A DNA stretch of 35,366 nt, from contig JAJYSL010000023.1 in the NCBI GenBank assembly GCA_021793595.1, positions 1-35,366 of the forward strand, given 5' to 3'. The notes below the pieces were generated by a model, which was not told the DNA's origin, ran no database searches, and saw only the letters and a program-made list of their open reading frames with translations. This document shows, piece by piece, positions 16,774 through 25,305 of this stretch. The stretch is from Acidobacteriota bacterium. GTDB taxonomy: Bacteria; Acidobacteriota; Terriglobia; Terriglobales; Acidobacteriaceae. Position 1 is the stretch's first letter. Each line of letters opens with the position of its first letter. Position numbers and translations under genes: made by a program.

Positions 16774-17685
16774 TCAGTAGAGAACCTTCTTCAGACACAA
16801 GCCTCTTGCCGCTGCGGTCGGACCGGCCAGCGCGCGATTCCGACCTTTGAGGATCCGAGCTATCTCCCCGGCTGCCAGGCACCCGCGCCCCACCTCAATG
16901 AACGTTCCCACCAGGTTGCGCACCATGTGATGTAGAAATCCGTTGCCGGATACTGTATAGGTGAACATCTCCCCGGCGTCGCCGGAGGAATCTGCCTGCG
17001 ACCCAATCATCAGCGTTCCCAGCGTGCCGGGCAAGCGAAGCACCGATTCACGAGACCACCGCGACGTCTCGATGCGGCGGATATTACTGCAGGCTGTCGC
17101 CGTGAAGCTCTCGGCGGCCGCCCTATCTGCGTCAGCGTTGCACGCATCCTCGTTTTCCAGACGCGCAGTCCGGTCAGGATCGAATGCGGCGAAAGAAGTA
17201 AAGTCATGCTCCCCTAGGATCAAGTCCGCTGCCGATTGCATGGCTTCCAGGTCGAGCGGCCACCTGCAGGCTGTCACATAGCGCGCCATAAACGGCGAGC
17301 AGATTCCGCCTCGAAAAATGCGATATTGATATACCTTGCCGATGGCACTATGCCTCGCATGAAAGCCTTGAGGAGCATGCTCTGCGGATAGGATTCGAAT
17401 GGCAGCTGGAAGAATGCGGTTCAACGCGCGCTGAAGATTGTCTGCCGGGATGGCAGCACGCAACGAAAAACTCGCTACCTGTCCCCACGCGTGAACGCCT
17501 GCGTCCGTTCTCCCCGATCCCTGCGGCAACACCTTCTCGCCGGTAACCGAGAAAACTGCGTCCGCAAGCGCGCCTTGGATCGTTAGGCTTCCCGGCTGAA
17601 CCTGCCAGCCATGGAAATCGGTTCCGTCGTAGGACAGAATCAGTTTCCACGCAGTTCCCGAATTGCCATCGTCGCCGCCTTGCAT
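16774..17685 (-). CDS. truA: tRNA pseudouridine(38-40) synthase
   Basis: TruA isomerises uridines 38-40 in the anticodon arm of several tRNAs. The catalytic Asp61 lies in QGSGRTDAGVHAWGQ. Other family blocks are LILSYDGTDFHGWQVQPGS at the N-terminus, YQYRIFRGGICSPFMARYV and GNGFLHHMVRNLVGTFIEVG near the C-terminus. At 303 residues it is longer than the usual 245-270. The extra length sits in two Ala/Asp/Ser-rich loops at about residues 180-205 and 220-235 (ACNADADRAAAESF; IGSQADSSGDAGEM), away from the active site. The start is the first ATG of the frame. It is separated from the M20 peptidase gene by 103 bp, so it may head that group. Confidence 0.95.
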   Translation of the reverse strand: MQGGDDGNSGTAWKLILSYDGTDFHGWQVQPGSLTIQGALADAVFSVTGEKVLPQGSGRTDAGVHAWGQVASFSLRAAIPADNLQRALNRILPAAIRILSAEHAPQGFHARHSAIGKVYQYRIFRGGICSPFMARYVTACRWPLDLEAMQSAADLILGEHDFTSFAAFDPDRTARLENEDACNADADRAAAESFTATACSNIRRIETSRWSRESVLRLPGTLGTLMIGSQADSSGDAGEMFTYTVSGNGFLHHMVRNLVGTFIEVGRGCLAAGEIARILKGRNRALAGPTAAARGLCLKKVLY

Positions 17686-18400
17686 CGCTACGTTCTTCTC
17701 CGCTGCGTATACCCTTTTCGTGTTGATCTATCGGTCATTTGTCGCCATGGGAGAGCGTCAGTGGAGCCCATGACTGTAAACCGAGACCTGCCAAGGCGGC
17801 ACAACGGCTGAAATCGGACTGTCGCGCAAGGCTTCTTACTTTGCAGAAAGCTTCTCACCTCCGGTCCTTGCCTGGAACGTAGCCCCTGTAAACGCCTCAT
17901 GCGTCAGTAGTGCTGCGATATACTCATCCTCGTTAGCAGATTACACGTGGTCTAGCGCAGTCGACACGCGGTGCTTGTGCGGCGGCTTTGTTGGATGCCT
18001 GGAAGATTGTGCGTTGGGCAGACGCGGGAGAAATCTTCAGTCAGCCCCGCTTGAGGGAACATTTTGCTTGGGAATCGATGGGAACCATCCAGCCAGGAAT
18101 CTCGTACCCAATACACAGAACGTGAACGTAGAGCGACGGTGGACTCGGGAGATTGCTGTTTTGCCACTTCCATGGAGACAAAGCCCCACCGGTTCATGGT
18201 CAAGAAAAAGAAAGATTTTCGAAGCCCAAAGCCGTTGAATGCCATCGAATGGAAGGTTTTTCATTCTGAGTTGGTGGCGGGCTTTTCTGGCATGCAAGCG
18301 CTCGCTGCGTTCCGTCTGCAGTAGAAAGCGACCATTGCCGTTCCATAACATTTGGTTGGACAGAAACGCTTTTTGTGAGGCAAAGAAGGGTAGGGCAAAC
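17686..18400. other. 715-bp region without a supportable gene
   Basis: This is the longest non-coding gap in the window, between the divergent truA and TolC-family genes. Small open frames occur on both strands (for example plus-strand 17975-18238 and minus-strand 18037-18351). None has a ribosome site plus recognisable protein pattern. I see no tRNA, strong terminator or tandem repeat. It must hold the promoters of both flanking genes. Its size leaves room for a small RNA or a long 5' leader to the outer-membrane gene, but nothing in the sequence proves either. Confidence 0.5.
18386..18395 (+). promoter_or_regulatory. Shine-Dalgarno region for a GTG start
   Basis: AAGGGTAGGG ends 5 nt before the GTG at 18401. 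Together with the signal peptide that begins there, it fixes the start of the TolC-family gene, although the frame is open from 18239. Confidence 0.65.
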
Positions 18401-20650
18401 GTGACAACGAAGGATTTGCAGGGTGGTTGGGTAATTGGGCTGATGTTGTTGAATCTGATGATGCCGGTGGTCAGTGCTCAATCGCAGAGTTCCAGTAGCG
18501 CTCTGCCAAATGCTCCCGCCGTGGGGACGGCAACAGTTACCACCCCAGCACCGCCTCAACCCATGGCTACAGAACCCTATTCACTTCGCCCGACGAGTCA
18601 CGATTATTCGCGTGGGAAGTCGCAGTTTCCCAATCCCTTCTCGGTCTACACGGCGACCACTGTCCCGCCTCCTCGTTTGAGCAATTCTCCACTGATCGAC
18701 ACGCTCTACAGAGATGGAAAGATTTACCTCAGCCTGGACGACGCCATCATGCTGGCACTCCAGAACAACTTCGACATTGCCATTGCGCGCTACAACCTCG
18801 ACATCGCGGACACCGATCTGTTGCGCGCCCGCTCCGGCCTCTCGTTCCTGGGTGTGAATACCGGCCTCGTGACAGGTACTTTGGGTAGCACCACTGGTCC
18901 GGTTGCCAGTTCCTCTCCGACCGCCACGACCAGCAGCACTAGTTCGACCGCTTCCACTTCTTCCACGACGATTCAGACAACGGGCGCGGTCGGCGGAGGT
19001 CCTGGAGGGACATCAGCAGGCGCTGGCGGAGCGGGCTCCGGCCCCAACGGCATCACTTCGAATACTCTCGGCGCGGGTCCGTTGAATGTGCCTATTGAGC
19101 CGCTCGATCCAGTTGTGTCGGGCAATGTGCAACTGTCGCGGGCCTATATGCCGCAGACGTCAAAGTTTCTCACCGGAACGTTTCAGTTGAACGCGAACAC
19201 GAATGAATACAATTTCAACTACTCTCAAGGGTTTCTGCCAGGTGAAACGCTGGCTGTCACCTTCAACAATACCCGCAGCACCAGCGATATGAACTCGCTT
19301 TTCGGAAACTTCTACAGCCCCGAGATCAACTCATCCTTCAACGCCCAGATTACGCAGCACCTGCTGCAGGGGCTTGGCTGGACAGTCAACGGACGCTATA
19401 TCGCCATCACCAAAAACAACCGCCGCATTACAGACTCCGCCTTCCGCGCGCAACTGCTCTACACCATCGACCAGATTGAGAACATCTACTGGGGTCTGGT
19501 GGGCGCCTATCAGGACGAAAAAGCCAAAGAAGGCGCGCTGAAGCAATCGACCCAGTTGCTGTCCGACGATCAGAAGCAATTGCAGATCGGCACGCTTGCC
19601 CCTCTGGATGTCGTGAATGCAAACGCCCAGGTCGCCAGCGACCAGCAGGCGCTGACCACCTCCAAAACCAAGCTCGAATATCAGCAGCTCATCATCAAAC
19701 AGGCGATCGCCCGCAACCTCGACGATCCCATCTTTGCTGCGGCTCCGGTCATTCCCTCCGATCGTGTCTCCCTGATGGAAACACCGGAGGAGGAAAAGCC
19801 GCTGCAGGAACTGGTGCAAGATGCCTACAGGAATAGCCCCAACGTGGAACAGGCTTTATTGCAGCTAAAAAACCAGGAAATCACGCTCAAGTCTGTCAAG
19901 AATGCGCTTCTGCCGGTTCTGGACGTATATGGTTTCTATGGGGCCTCGTCCATTGGCGGATCGAAAAACCCGCTCATCACCTGCGGACTGATTCCCTCAC
20001 TCGGCTTTGATCCATGCGCGGGCACGCCGGGAAACAACATTCCCTACAGCACCGTGGTTGGCCATCTGTTCAACAGTTCCGGCCCCAACAAGGGCGTCGG
20101 TTTCAACCTCACCGTTCCGATCCGCAATCGCCAGGCACAGGCCCAGCAGGCGCGTGCCCAGATTGAATACCGCCAGTCCCAGGTACGACTGCAGCAGTTG
20201 TATGTGCAGCTTAAGATGCAGGTCACCAACCAGCTCTATGCGCTGCAGAACGATCGCGCCCAGGTGAAGTCCGCCGAAGCCAGCCAGCAATACGCGGTGC
20301 AGAGCCTCGATGCCGAGCAGAAGAAGTACCGGCTGGGGGCCTCCACCAGCGCCAACGTGCTGTCTCAGACGCGCAACCTTGAGACTGCTCAGGACAATTT
20401 GATCGCGGCTCAAACCACCTACGCGGTGGATCGCGCCGCGCTGTCGGAATTGGTCGCAGATACCTTGCAGAAATATGGCATCAACATCACCGATGCGGCG
20501 ACTGGAAATGTCTCCCAGGAACCGAACGTTCCTGGCCTGGAAGCGCCCCAGCCGGAAGCCAAGCCGGAGCCGCTTCATCCCGATCAAGGACAGAAGGGAA
20601 ACGATACCGTAGCTCCTGCAACTGTAATTCCCGGCCCGCAGGGCTTGTAA
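18401..20650 (+). CDS. TolC-family outer-membrane protein, unusually large
   Basis: A 749-residue protein from GTG 18401, against roughly 430-500 for typical TolC channels. A signal peptide ends at VSA before QSQSSSSALPNAP, a motif often found at the mature N-terminus of acidobacterial outer-membrane proteins. The outer-membrane efflux signature appears as YLSLDDAIMLALQNNFDIAI and later as LQELVQDAYRNSPNVEQALL. Long helical segments contain the usual Gln/Ala-rich coiled-coil pattern (around RQAQAQQARAQIEYRQSQVR and AQTTYAVDRAALSELV). Between the first helix and the rest is a low-complexity Ser/Thr then Gly insertion at about residues 166-240. The C-terminus is a Pro/Glu-rich tail. No inner-membrane or membrane-fusion partner is adjacent, so the efflux or secretion system it serves is unknown. 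Confidence 0.88.
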   Translation: MTTKDLQGGWVIGLMLLNLMMPVVSAQSQSSSSALPNAPAVGTATVTTPAPPQPMATEPYSLRPTSHDYSRGKSQFPNPFSVYTATTVPPPRLSNSPLIDTLYRDGKIYLSLDDAIMLALQNNFDIAIARYNLDIADTDLLRARSGLSFLGVNTGLVTGTLGSTTGPVASSSPTATTSSTSSTASTSSTTIQTTGAVGGGPGGTSAGAGGAGSGPNGITSNTLGAGPLNVPIEPLDPVVSGNVQLSRAYMPQTSKFLTGTFQLNANTNEYNFNYSQGFLPGETLAVTFNNTRSTSDMNSLFGNFYSPEINSSFNAQITQHLLQGLGWTVNGRYIAITKNNRRITDSAFRAQLLYTIDQIENIYWGLVGAYQDEKAKEGALKQSTQLLSDDQKQLQIGTLAPLDVVNANAQVASDQQALTTSKTKLEYQQLIIKQAIARNLDDPIFAAAPVIPSDRVSLMETPEEEKPLQELVQDAYRNSPNVEQALLQLKNQEITLKSVKNALLPVLDVYGFYGASSIGGSKNPLITCGLIPSLGFDPCAGTPGNNIPYSTVVGHLFNSSGPNKGVGFNLTVPIRNRQAQAQQARAQIEYRQSQVRLQQLYVQLKMQVTNQLYALQNDRAQVKSAEASQQYAVQSLDAEQKKYRLGASTSANVLSQTRNLETAQDNLIAAQTTYAVDRAALSELVADTLQKYGINITDAATGNVSQEPNVPGLEAPQPEAKPEPLHPDQGQKGNDTVAPATVIPGPQGL

Positions 20651-20673
20651 GTTTTCCGCGCTGTCGAAAATAG

Positions 20674-20708
20674 AAAAAAGGCCGCATCATTTTGATCTGA
20701 CCTTTTTT
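20674..20708. terminator. Bidirectional terminator-like hairpin between TolC-family gene and aroA
   Basis: AAAAAAGG at 20674-20681 pairs with CCTTTTTT at 20701-20708. The stem carries an A-tract on one side and a T-tract on the other, as expected for a terminator acting in both directions. It sits in the 77-bp gap between the two convergent genes. The stem is A/T-rich with a long loop, so strength is uncertain. Confidence 0.6.
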
Positions 20709-20727
20709 GTGTACAGAATCGGATTCG

Positions 20728-22053
20728 CTATCGCTCCGTGACGCGATCCAGAAAATCGAAAAACTCCGGAAATGAAATCGCGGCCGACTCGGCTCCGTGA
20801 ATTTCAGTCTGCCCGGTCGCGCGCAATGCCGTCACAGCGAACGCCATGGCAATCCGATGATCGTCGCCGGCATCGATTTCACCGCCATGCAACGTTTGCC
20901 CTCCGGCCACATCCAGGCCGTCTTCGAATTCCTCCACCTTGGCGCCCATGGCGCGCAGATTTTTTGCCACCAGCGCAATGCGATCCGATTCCTTTACTCG
21001 CAGTTCATGCGCATCACGGATGCGAATCCCTTCGCGTGTATACGGCGCGATCGCCGCCAATACGGGCAGTTCATCAATCAATTGTGCGGACATGGCGCCG
21101 CTGATTTCCGCACCGATCAAGCCATTCGGATTGCCCACCACCTGCAGCGTGCCGACGAGCTCCGCGTGTTGCTCGCTCAGATCCAGCACATTCAGCCCAA
21201 CGCCCAGGCCACGCAACACATCCAGCAATGAGGCGCGCGTAGGGTTCATCCCCACCCCATCCAGCACCAGGTTCGACTCAGGAAACATTGCCGCCGCACA
21301 CAGAAAGAATGCTGCCGACGAAAGATCACCCGGCACACCGGCATCGATGCCGTGCAGCTTCTGCCCGCCGGCAATGCTGACCATCAGCTTGCTCCGCTCT
21401 ACCTCCGCCCCAAAGGCACGCAACGCCAGCTCGCCGTGGTCGCGGGTATGCACCGACTCATGCACGTGCGTGGTGCCGCTGGCCTGCAAACCGGCGAACA
21501 ACAGACACGTTTTCACCTGTGCGCTGGCGATGGGAGTCTCATAATCCAATCCACGCAACGGACCGCCGTGGATCGTCACCGGCGCGTGGCCCTCCGTCAA
21601 TTCGACTCGCGCCCCCATGGCCGTCAGAGGAGTGCGGATACGTTCCATCGGCCGCCGGCTCAGCGACGCATCACCCAACAGCGTTGTGGGAAATGGTTGC
21701 GCCGCCAGCAGCCCTGCCAGCATGCGCATTGTGGAGCCGGAGTTGCCGCAGTCCAGCGCCGCCTGCGGCTCGCGAAATGTACCCGCGCATCCGCCGATGG
21801 TAATTGCTCCATTCTCGCCGCGTTCGACTCGCGCGCCCAACTGCTCCATGCAGGCCAGCGTGCTGTGCGGATCCGCGCCGCTGGAAAAATTCGTCAGGTG
21901 CGATGTGCCCTCGGCGAAGCCCGCCAGCATGGCGTATCGGTGCGAGATGCTCTTATCTCCCGGCAGGCGCAGACTTCCCAGCACGTTCCGCGCGGGCGTA
22001 ACTATGCGCGTCGAACCAGACGGTGGAGCATCGGACGACTTCATCTGTGACAA
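20728..22053 (-). CDS. aroA: 3-phosphoshikimate 1-carboxyvinyltransferase (EPSP synthase)
   Basis: AroA joins shikimate-3-phosphate and PEP in aromatic amino-acid synthesis. The substrate-binding N-terminal block LRLPGDKSISHRYAMLAG is intact, as are DCGNSGSTMRMLAGLL, GDASLSRRPMERIRTPL and the C-terminal IRDAHELRVKESDRIALVA and GDDHRIAMAFAVTAL. The inverted (two-domain) EPSP synthase fold is therefore complete. The open frame runs up to 22377, but the family N-terminus starts near 22050. GGAGGAG at 22062-22068 lies 8 nt before a TTG at 22053, giving 441 residues. An ATG three codons later (22044) is the alternative, 17 nt from the same site. It converges with the TolC-family gene. Confidence 0.95.
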   Translation of the reverse strand: MSQMKSSDAPPSGSTRIVTPARNVLGSLRLPGDKSISHRYAMLAGFAEGTSHLTNFSSGADPHSTLACMEQLGARVERGENGAITIGGCAGTFREPQAALDCGNSGSTMRMLAGLLAAQPFPTTLLGDASLSRRPMERIRTPLTAMGARVELTEGHAPVTIHGGPLRGLDYETPIASAQVKTCLLFAGLQASGTTHVHESVHTRDHGELALRAFGAEVERSKLMVSIAGGQKLHGIDAGVPGDLSSAAFFLCAAAMFPESNLVLDGVGMNPTRASLLDVLRGLGVGLNVLDLSEQHAELVGTLQVVGNPNGLIGAEISGAMSAQLIDELPVLAAIAPYTREGIRIRDAHELRVKESDRIALVAKNLRAMGAKVEEFEDGLDVAGGQTLHGGEIDAGDDHRIAMAFAVTALRATGQTEIHGAESAAISFPEFFDFLDRVTER

Positions 22054-22061
22054 AGAAATTT

Positions 22062-22068
22062 CTCCTCC
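22062..22068 (-). promoter_or_regulatory. Shine-Dalgarno GGAGGAG deciding the aroA start
   Basis: On the minus strand this reads GGAGGAG, 8 nt before TTG (22053) and 17 nt before the first suitable ATG (22044). Normal spacing favours the TTG. Confidence 0.65.
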
Positions 22069-22264
22069 ATTGCTTCTGATCGTCGCAGCCAAAAAAATCA
22101 GCCCTCGGGCAGACGTTCCATTTTGGAACAGCTCAATCCGAACCGGAAATCTCATCGTACCGTGAACCGATTCCTTCGTGGAAACTTCGACCAATCGCCT
22201 CACCATAAACACAGATGACAAGCAGCGGCGGCAACACTGATCGTCGCCGGACAACGAGGCCCTT

Positions 22265-23053
22265 ATGTTGAAGATGGATTCGTTCAAACTGAGTATTGCG
22301 GTTGCAGTCGCCCTCGGATGTCTGTCGGTTCCTGTAACGCTCGCACAGAGCCAGGTCTCGAACGTCAACCCCAACACGTCGTCTCAATTCTACGCATCCA
22401 CCCCGACCAACGCCGACAACCTGACGGAGTCTGGAATCCAACCGGACGCGCTGCAGATGTACCATCGCGCTGTGCGCGCATTGCACCAGGGCTACGCCGT
22501 TCCCGCCGAGCAAGATGCGAACCGCGCTCTCCAGATAGATCGGAACTTTGCCGACGCTGCCGCACTGGCAGCGACCGCCGCGCTCATGCAGGAACAATTC
22601 GCACGCGCAGCCGCAGAAGCGACCCACGCCATCCAGATCAATGCCGACGACGAAAAGGCCTATGTCATCCTGGCCACCGCGCAAAATTATCTCGGCCACT
22701 ATTCTGCCGCGGCGGATGCGCTGCGCCACGTGCGGCCGCAGGAACAACAAACCTGGCAGGTTGCCTACCAATGGGCCCGTGCCGAAGCGGGTTTGCAGCA
22801 TTTGCCCGAGTGTTTGGAATGGCTGAATCGCGCTGCGCTTTCTGCCCCCGTCAACTTCGCTCCGTTGCACTTGCTCCGTGCCAGCGCTCTGCTCGCCATG
22901 GGAGACAACACGCGTGCCGCCGATGAGCTCGAAGTCTACCTGCAATTCCCTAGTGTGAATTCAGCGCAGCGCGAACTCTTGACGCAGGAGATGCATCGGC
23001 TGCGTCAACTGCATCCGTCGAGTGGCGCCGCATCACCCACCACCGGCAACTAA
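22265..23053 (+). CDS. Secreted TPR-repeat protein
   Basis: A 262-residue protein with a signal peptide (SFKLSIAVAVALGCLSVPVT, then LAQ) and a mature region made mostly of TPR-like helices. Repeats are seen around AVRALHQGYAVPAEQDANRA, AAALAATAALMQEQFARAAA, AYVILATAQNYLGHYSAAAD and LLRASALLAMGDNTRAADEL. The spacing of about 34 residues and the small residues at TPR positions 8, 20 and 27 fit. It is probably periplasmic and a protein-interaction adaptor; no enzymatic motif is present. The ATG at 22265 follows ACGAGG. It is divergent from aroA across 211 bp and precedes the glycosidase-like gene by 136 bp, so joint transcription with it is possible but not shown. Confidence 0.8.
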   Translation: MLKMDSFKLSIAVAVALGCLSVPVTLAQSQVSNVNPNTSSQFYASTPTNADNLTESGIQPDALQMYHRAVRALHQGYAVPAEQDANRALQIDRNFADAAALAATAALMQEQFARAAAEATHAIQINADDEKAYVILATAQNYLGHYSAAADALRHVRPQEQQTWQVAYQWARAEAGLQHLPECLEWLNRAALSAPVNFAPLHLLRASALLAMGDNTRAADELEVYLQFPSVNSAQRELLTQEMHRLRQLHPSSGAASPTTGN

Positions 23054-23189
23054 GCAGGCGCGTTCAATCCGACAAACCGTCGCACGCGTCGTGTTCACGC
23101 GCCACCTCCGTATCCATCCACCCAATCTGCCCGGATTATGTGTGTAGAATGATCCTGTTTTTCTACCCTTAAATCTGGAGATGCGGAAC

Positions 23190-25280
23190 ATGCAGCGTCG
23201 CGATTTCATTAAGTCTGTAGTTGCCTTGGGTGGTGCGTCGGTATTGGGCCAAACGAAATCATTCGCATTGCAGAATTCATTCACTCCGACTCCGCAACTC
23301 GATGTGAAGCGTGTGCTGGTCATGTTCAAATGCCATTTCGATGCCGGCTTTGTCGCCACCCAGGCGACGGTCGTTGATTGGTATTTCTCCGATTATTTTC
23401 CAGAGGCGATTCGCGTTGCCAGCAACCAGCGTCGCATCGGTGGACCTTCGTACGTGTGGACCACCGGATCATGGCTGGTCTACGAATATCTGGAGCAGGC
23501 CTCCGCGCCGGATCGCCGCCGCATGGAACAAGCCATTGCGCGCGGCGATATCGCATGGCACGCGTTGCCGTTCACATGGCAGACGGAGCTGATGGATCCG
23601 TCGATGATTGCCGGCAGCATCGGTCTATCGCAAGCGTTGGACAAGCGTTTTGGCCGCACCACGACCGGCGCGAAGATGACCGATGTTCCCGGGCACACGC
23701 GCGGGCTGATCTCACCCCTGGCCGCGCATGGTGTCAAATTTCTCGACATCGGCGTCAACGGCGCCAGTATGCCGGCGGAACTTCCGCCGCTGTTTCTCTG
23801 GAAAGATTCCGGCGGCAGCAGCCTGGTAGTGATGTATCACCTCGGCTATGGCGGCATGGTTCACGTTCCCGGTTCCGATCTCGTGGTCGATATAGAGGTT
23901 GCCAACGACAACAGTGGTCCCCACTCGCCTGACGAAATTGTCCGCATCTATTCCGAACTTGCGCATCGATATCCGAACGCCGACATTCATGCCGCCAGCC
24001 TGACGGAAATTGCGAATGCTGCCGAGCCCTATCGCAATCAACTGCCGGTAGTCACACAGGAAATTGGCGACACCTGGACCTACGGCGTTTCCAGCGACCC
24101 TCTAAAAGTCGCGCGCTATCGAGAAGTGGCGCGTCTTCGCCAGTCCTGGATTGCACAGGGAAAATTCCGCACTGGCGATGCCACCGACGTTGCTCTATTG
24201 CGTTCCGTTGCTCTGCAGGCCGAACACACCTGGGGCACGGATACGAAAACCTGGCTCGACTACAACCATCAAACACCACAGGACCTGGCGAAGATGCTCG
24301 ACACCAAGAACTACAAGGTTGTCGCGTTTAGTTGGGAAGAAAAGCGCAAAGACCTTTTCGATGGGATCGGGCGACTACCCGCGCCGCTGCGTATCCAGGC
24401 GGAAGAGGCAATTCGCAGCCTGCAGCCAAAGGAGCCACAGCTCACCGGCGGCACAGTCATCGCCGCGTCGCAAGAAATCGAAAATCCGCACTTCATCCTT
24501 CAGCTCGATCCAAAAACGGGAGCGATTGACCGCTTGCGCAACAAGAAAACGGGCAGGGAATGGGCCTCACCCGATCATCCGTTGGCCCTGTTTTCCTATC
24601 AAACGCTTTCTCAGCAGGATTATTCCGAGTATCGGGCGAAGTATCTTGTTATGCAGGCAAGCTGGGCACAATTTGACTTCGGCAAACCCAACATTGAACG
24701 CTTCGGCGCCAGAAATCAGGAGTGGCAGCCCTCACTGGTCGATCTGCGTTCGCAAAAGGATGCACAGGGCCAGCGTCTCCTCGCGCAGTTGGAAATTCAC
24801 GATCCCGAAGCGCAGCAATCCGGCCGCACTGCCTTCCCGCGAAAGGTGTACATGGAGTGGTTTCTGCCCGACGCCGAACCGGAGATTCACCTGAGTTTCT
24901 ACGCGTTTCAGAAACCGGCCACTCGCCTGCCGGAATCGCTGTGGCTCACGTTTGATCCGGTGGTCTCCGACCCGAAAGGATGGATGCTGGAAAAGTCAGG
25001 CGAGCAGGTATCGCCCTTTGACGTGGTTCGCGGCGGCAGCCGGCAAATGCACGTCGTCTCCACGACTTTCAGTTACAAGGATGACCGGGGATCCTTCGTT
25101 GTCGAGCCGATCGACTCTCCGCTGGTCGCCATGGGTAAAAAATCGCCGCTGAATTTCTCGAAGGAACAACCCGACCTCTCGAGCGGCATGCATGTCAATC
25201 TCTTCAATAACGCCTGGGGTACCAACTACATCATGTGGTACGGCGAGGACATGTGCTCGCGCTTCGTCTTGCGAGCCTGA
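23190..25280 (+). CDS. Tat-exported GH38/DUF5054-like glycosidase candidate
   Basis: A 696-residue protein from the ATG at 23190; GGAG at 23177-23180 has a 9-nt spacing to it. An ATG at 23181 is too close to that site. The N-terminus MQRRDFIKSVVALGGASVLG is a twin-arginine signal, suggesting export of a folded protein. The catalytic half resembles the GH38 alpha-mannosidase barrel and the DUF5054 family: H49-x-D51 in KCHFDAGF as metal ligands, WHALPFTWQTEL near residue 122, and DVPGHTRG at 165-172 where GH38 carries its Asp nucleophile. The C-terminal half (NPHFILQLDPKTGAIDRLRN onward) matches the beta-sandwich domains of such enzymes. Activity and substrate are inferred from family resemblance only. 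No other sugar-metabolism gene is adjacent. Confidence 0.82.
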   Translation: MQRRDFIKSVVALGGASVLGQTKSFALQNSFTPTPQLDVKRVLVMFKCHFDAGFVATQATVVDWYFSDYFPEAIRVASNQRRIGGPSYVWTTGSWLVYEYLEQASAPDRRRMEQAIARGDIAWHALPFTWQTELMDPSMIAGSIGLSQALDKRFGRTTTGAKMTDVPGHTRGLISPLAAHGVKFLDIGVNGASMPAELPPLFLWKDSGGSSLVVMYHLGYGGMVHVPGSDLVVDIEVANDNSGPHSPDEIVRIYSELAHRYPNADIHAASLTEIANAAEPYRNQLPVVTQEIGDTWTYGVSSDPLKVARYREVARLRQSWIAQGKFRTGDATDVALLRSVALQAEHTWGTDTKTWLDYNHQTPQDLAKMLDTKNYKVVAFSWEEKRKDLFDGIGRLPAPLRIQAEEAIRSLQPKEPQLTGGTVIAASQEIENPHFILQLDPKTGAIDRLRNKKTGREWASPDHPLALFSYQTLSQQDYSEYRAKYLVMQASWAQFDFGKPNIERFGARNQEWQPSLVDLRSQKDAQGQRLLAQLEIHDPEAQQSGRTAFPRKVYMEWFLPDAEPEIHLSFYAFQKPATRLPESLWLTFDPVVSDPKGWMLEKSGEQVSPFDVVRGGSRQMHVVSTTFSYKDDRGSFVVEPIDSPLVAMGKKSPLNFSKEQPDLSSGMHVNLFNNAWGTNYIMWYGEDMCSRFVLRA

Positions 25281-25305
25281 TGCCGCAGAAACAGGCGCTA
25301 CGGGT

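Noticed and set aside
18239..18400. N-terminal extension of the TolC-family frame
   Set aside because: The extension is Arg/Cys/Trp-rich and would bury the signal peptide. The GTG at 18401 has a ribosome site and starts directly before the signal sequence.
22054..22377. N-terminal extension of the aroA frame by about 108 residues
   Set aside because: The extra residues show no EPSP synthase similarity and overlap the start of the divergent TPR gene. A good ribosome site lies right before the TTG at 22053.
22133..22945. 270-residue open frame opposite the secreted TPR gene
   Set aside because: The plus-strand frame has a signal peptide and TPR pattern; the opposite one is a high-GC shadow.
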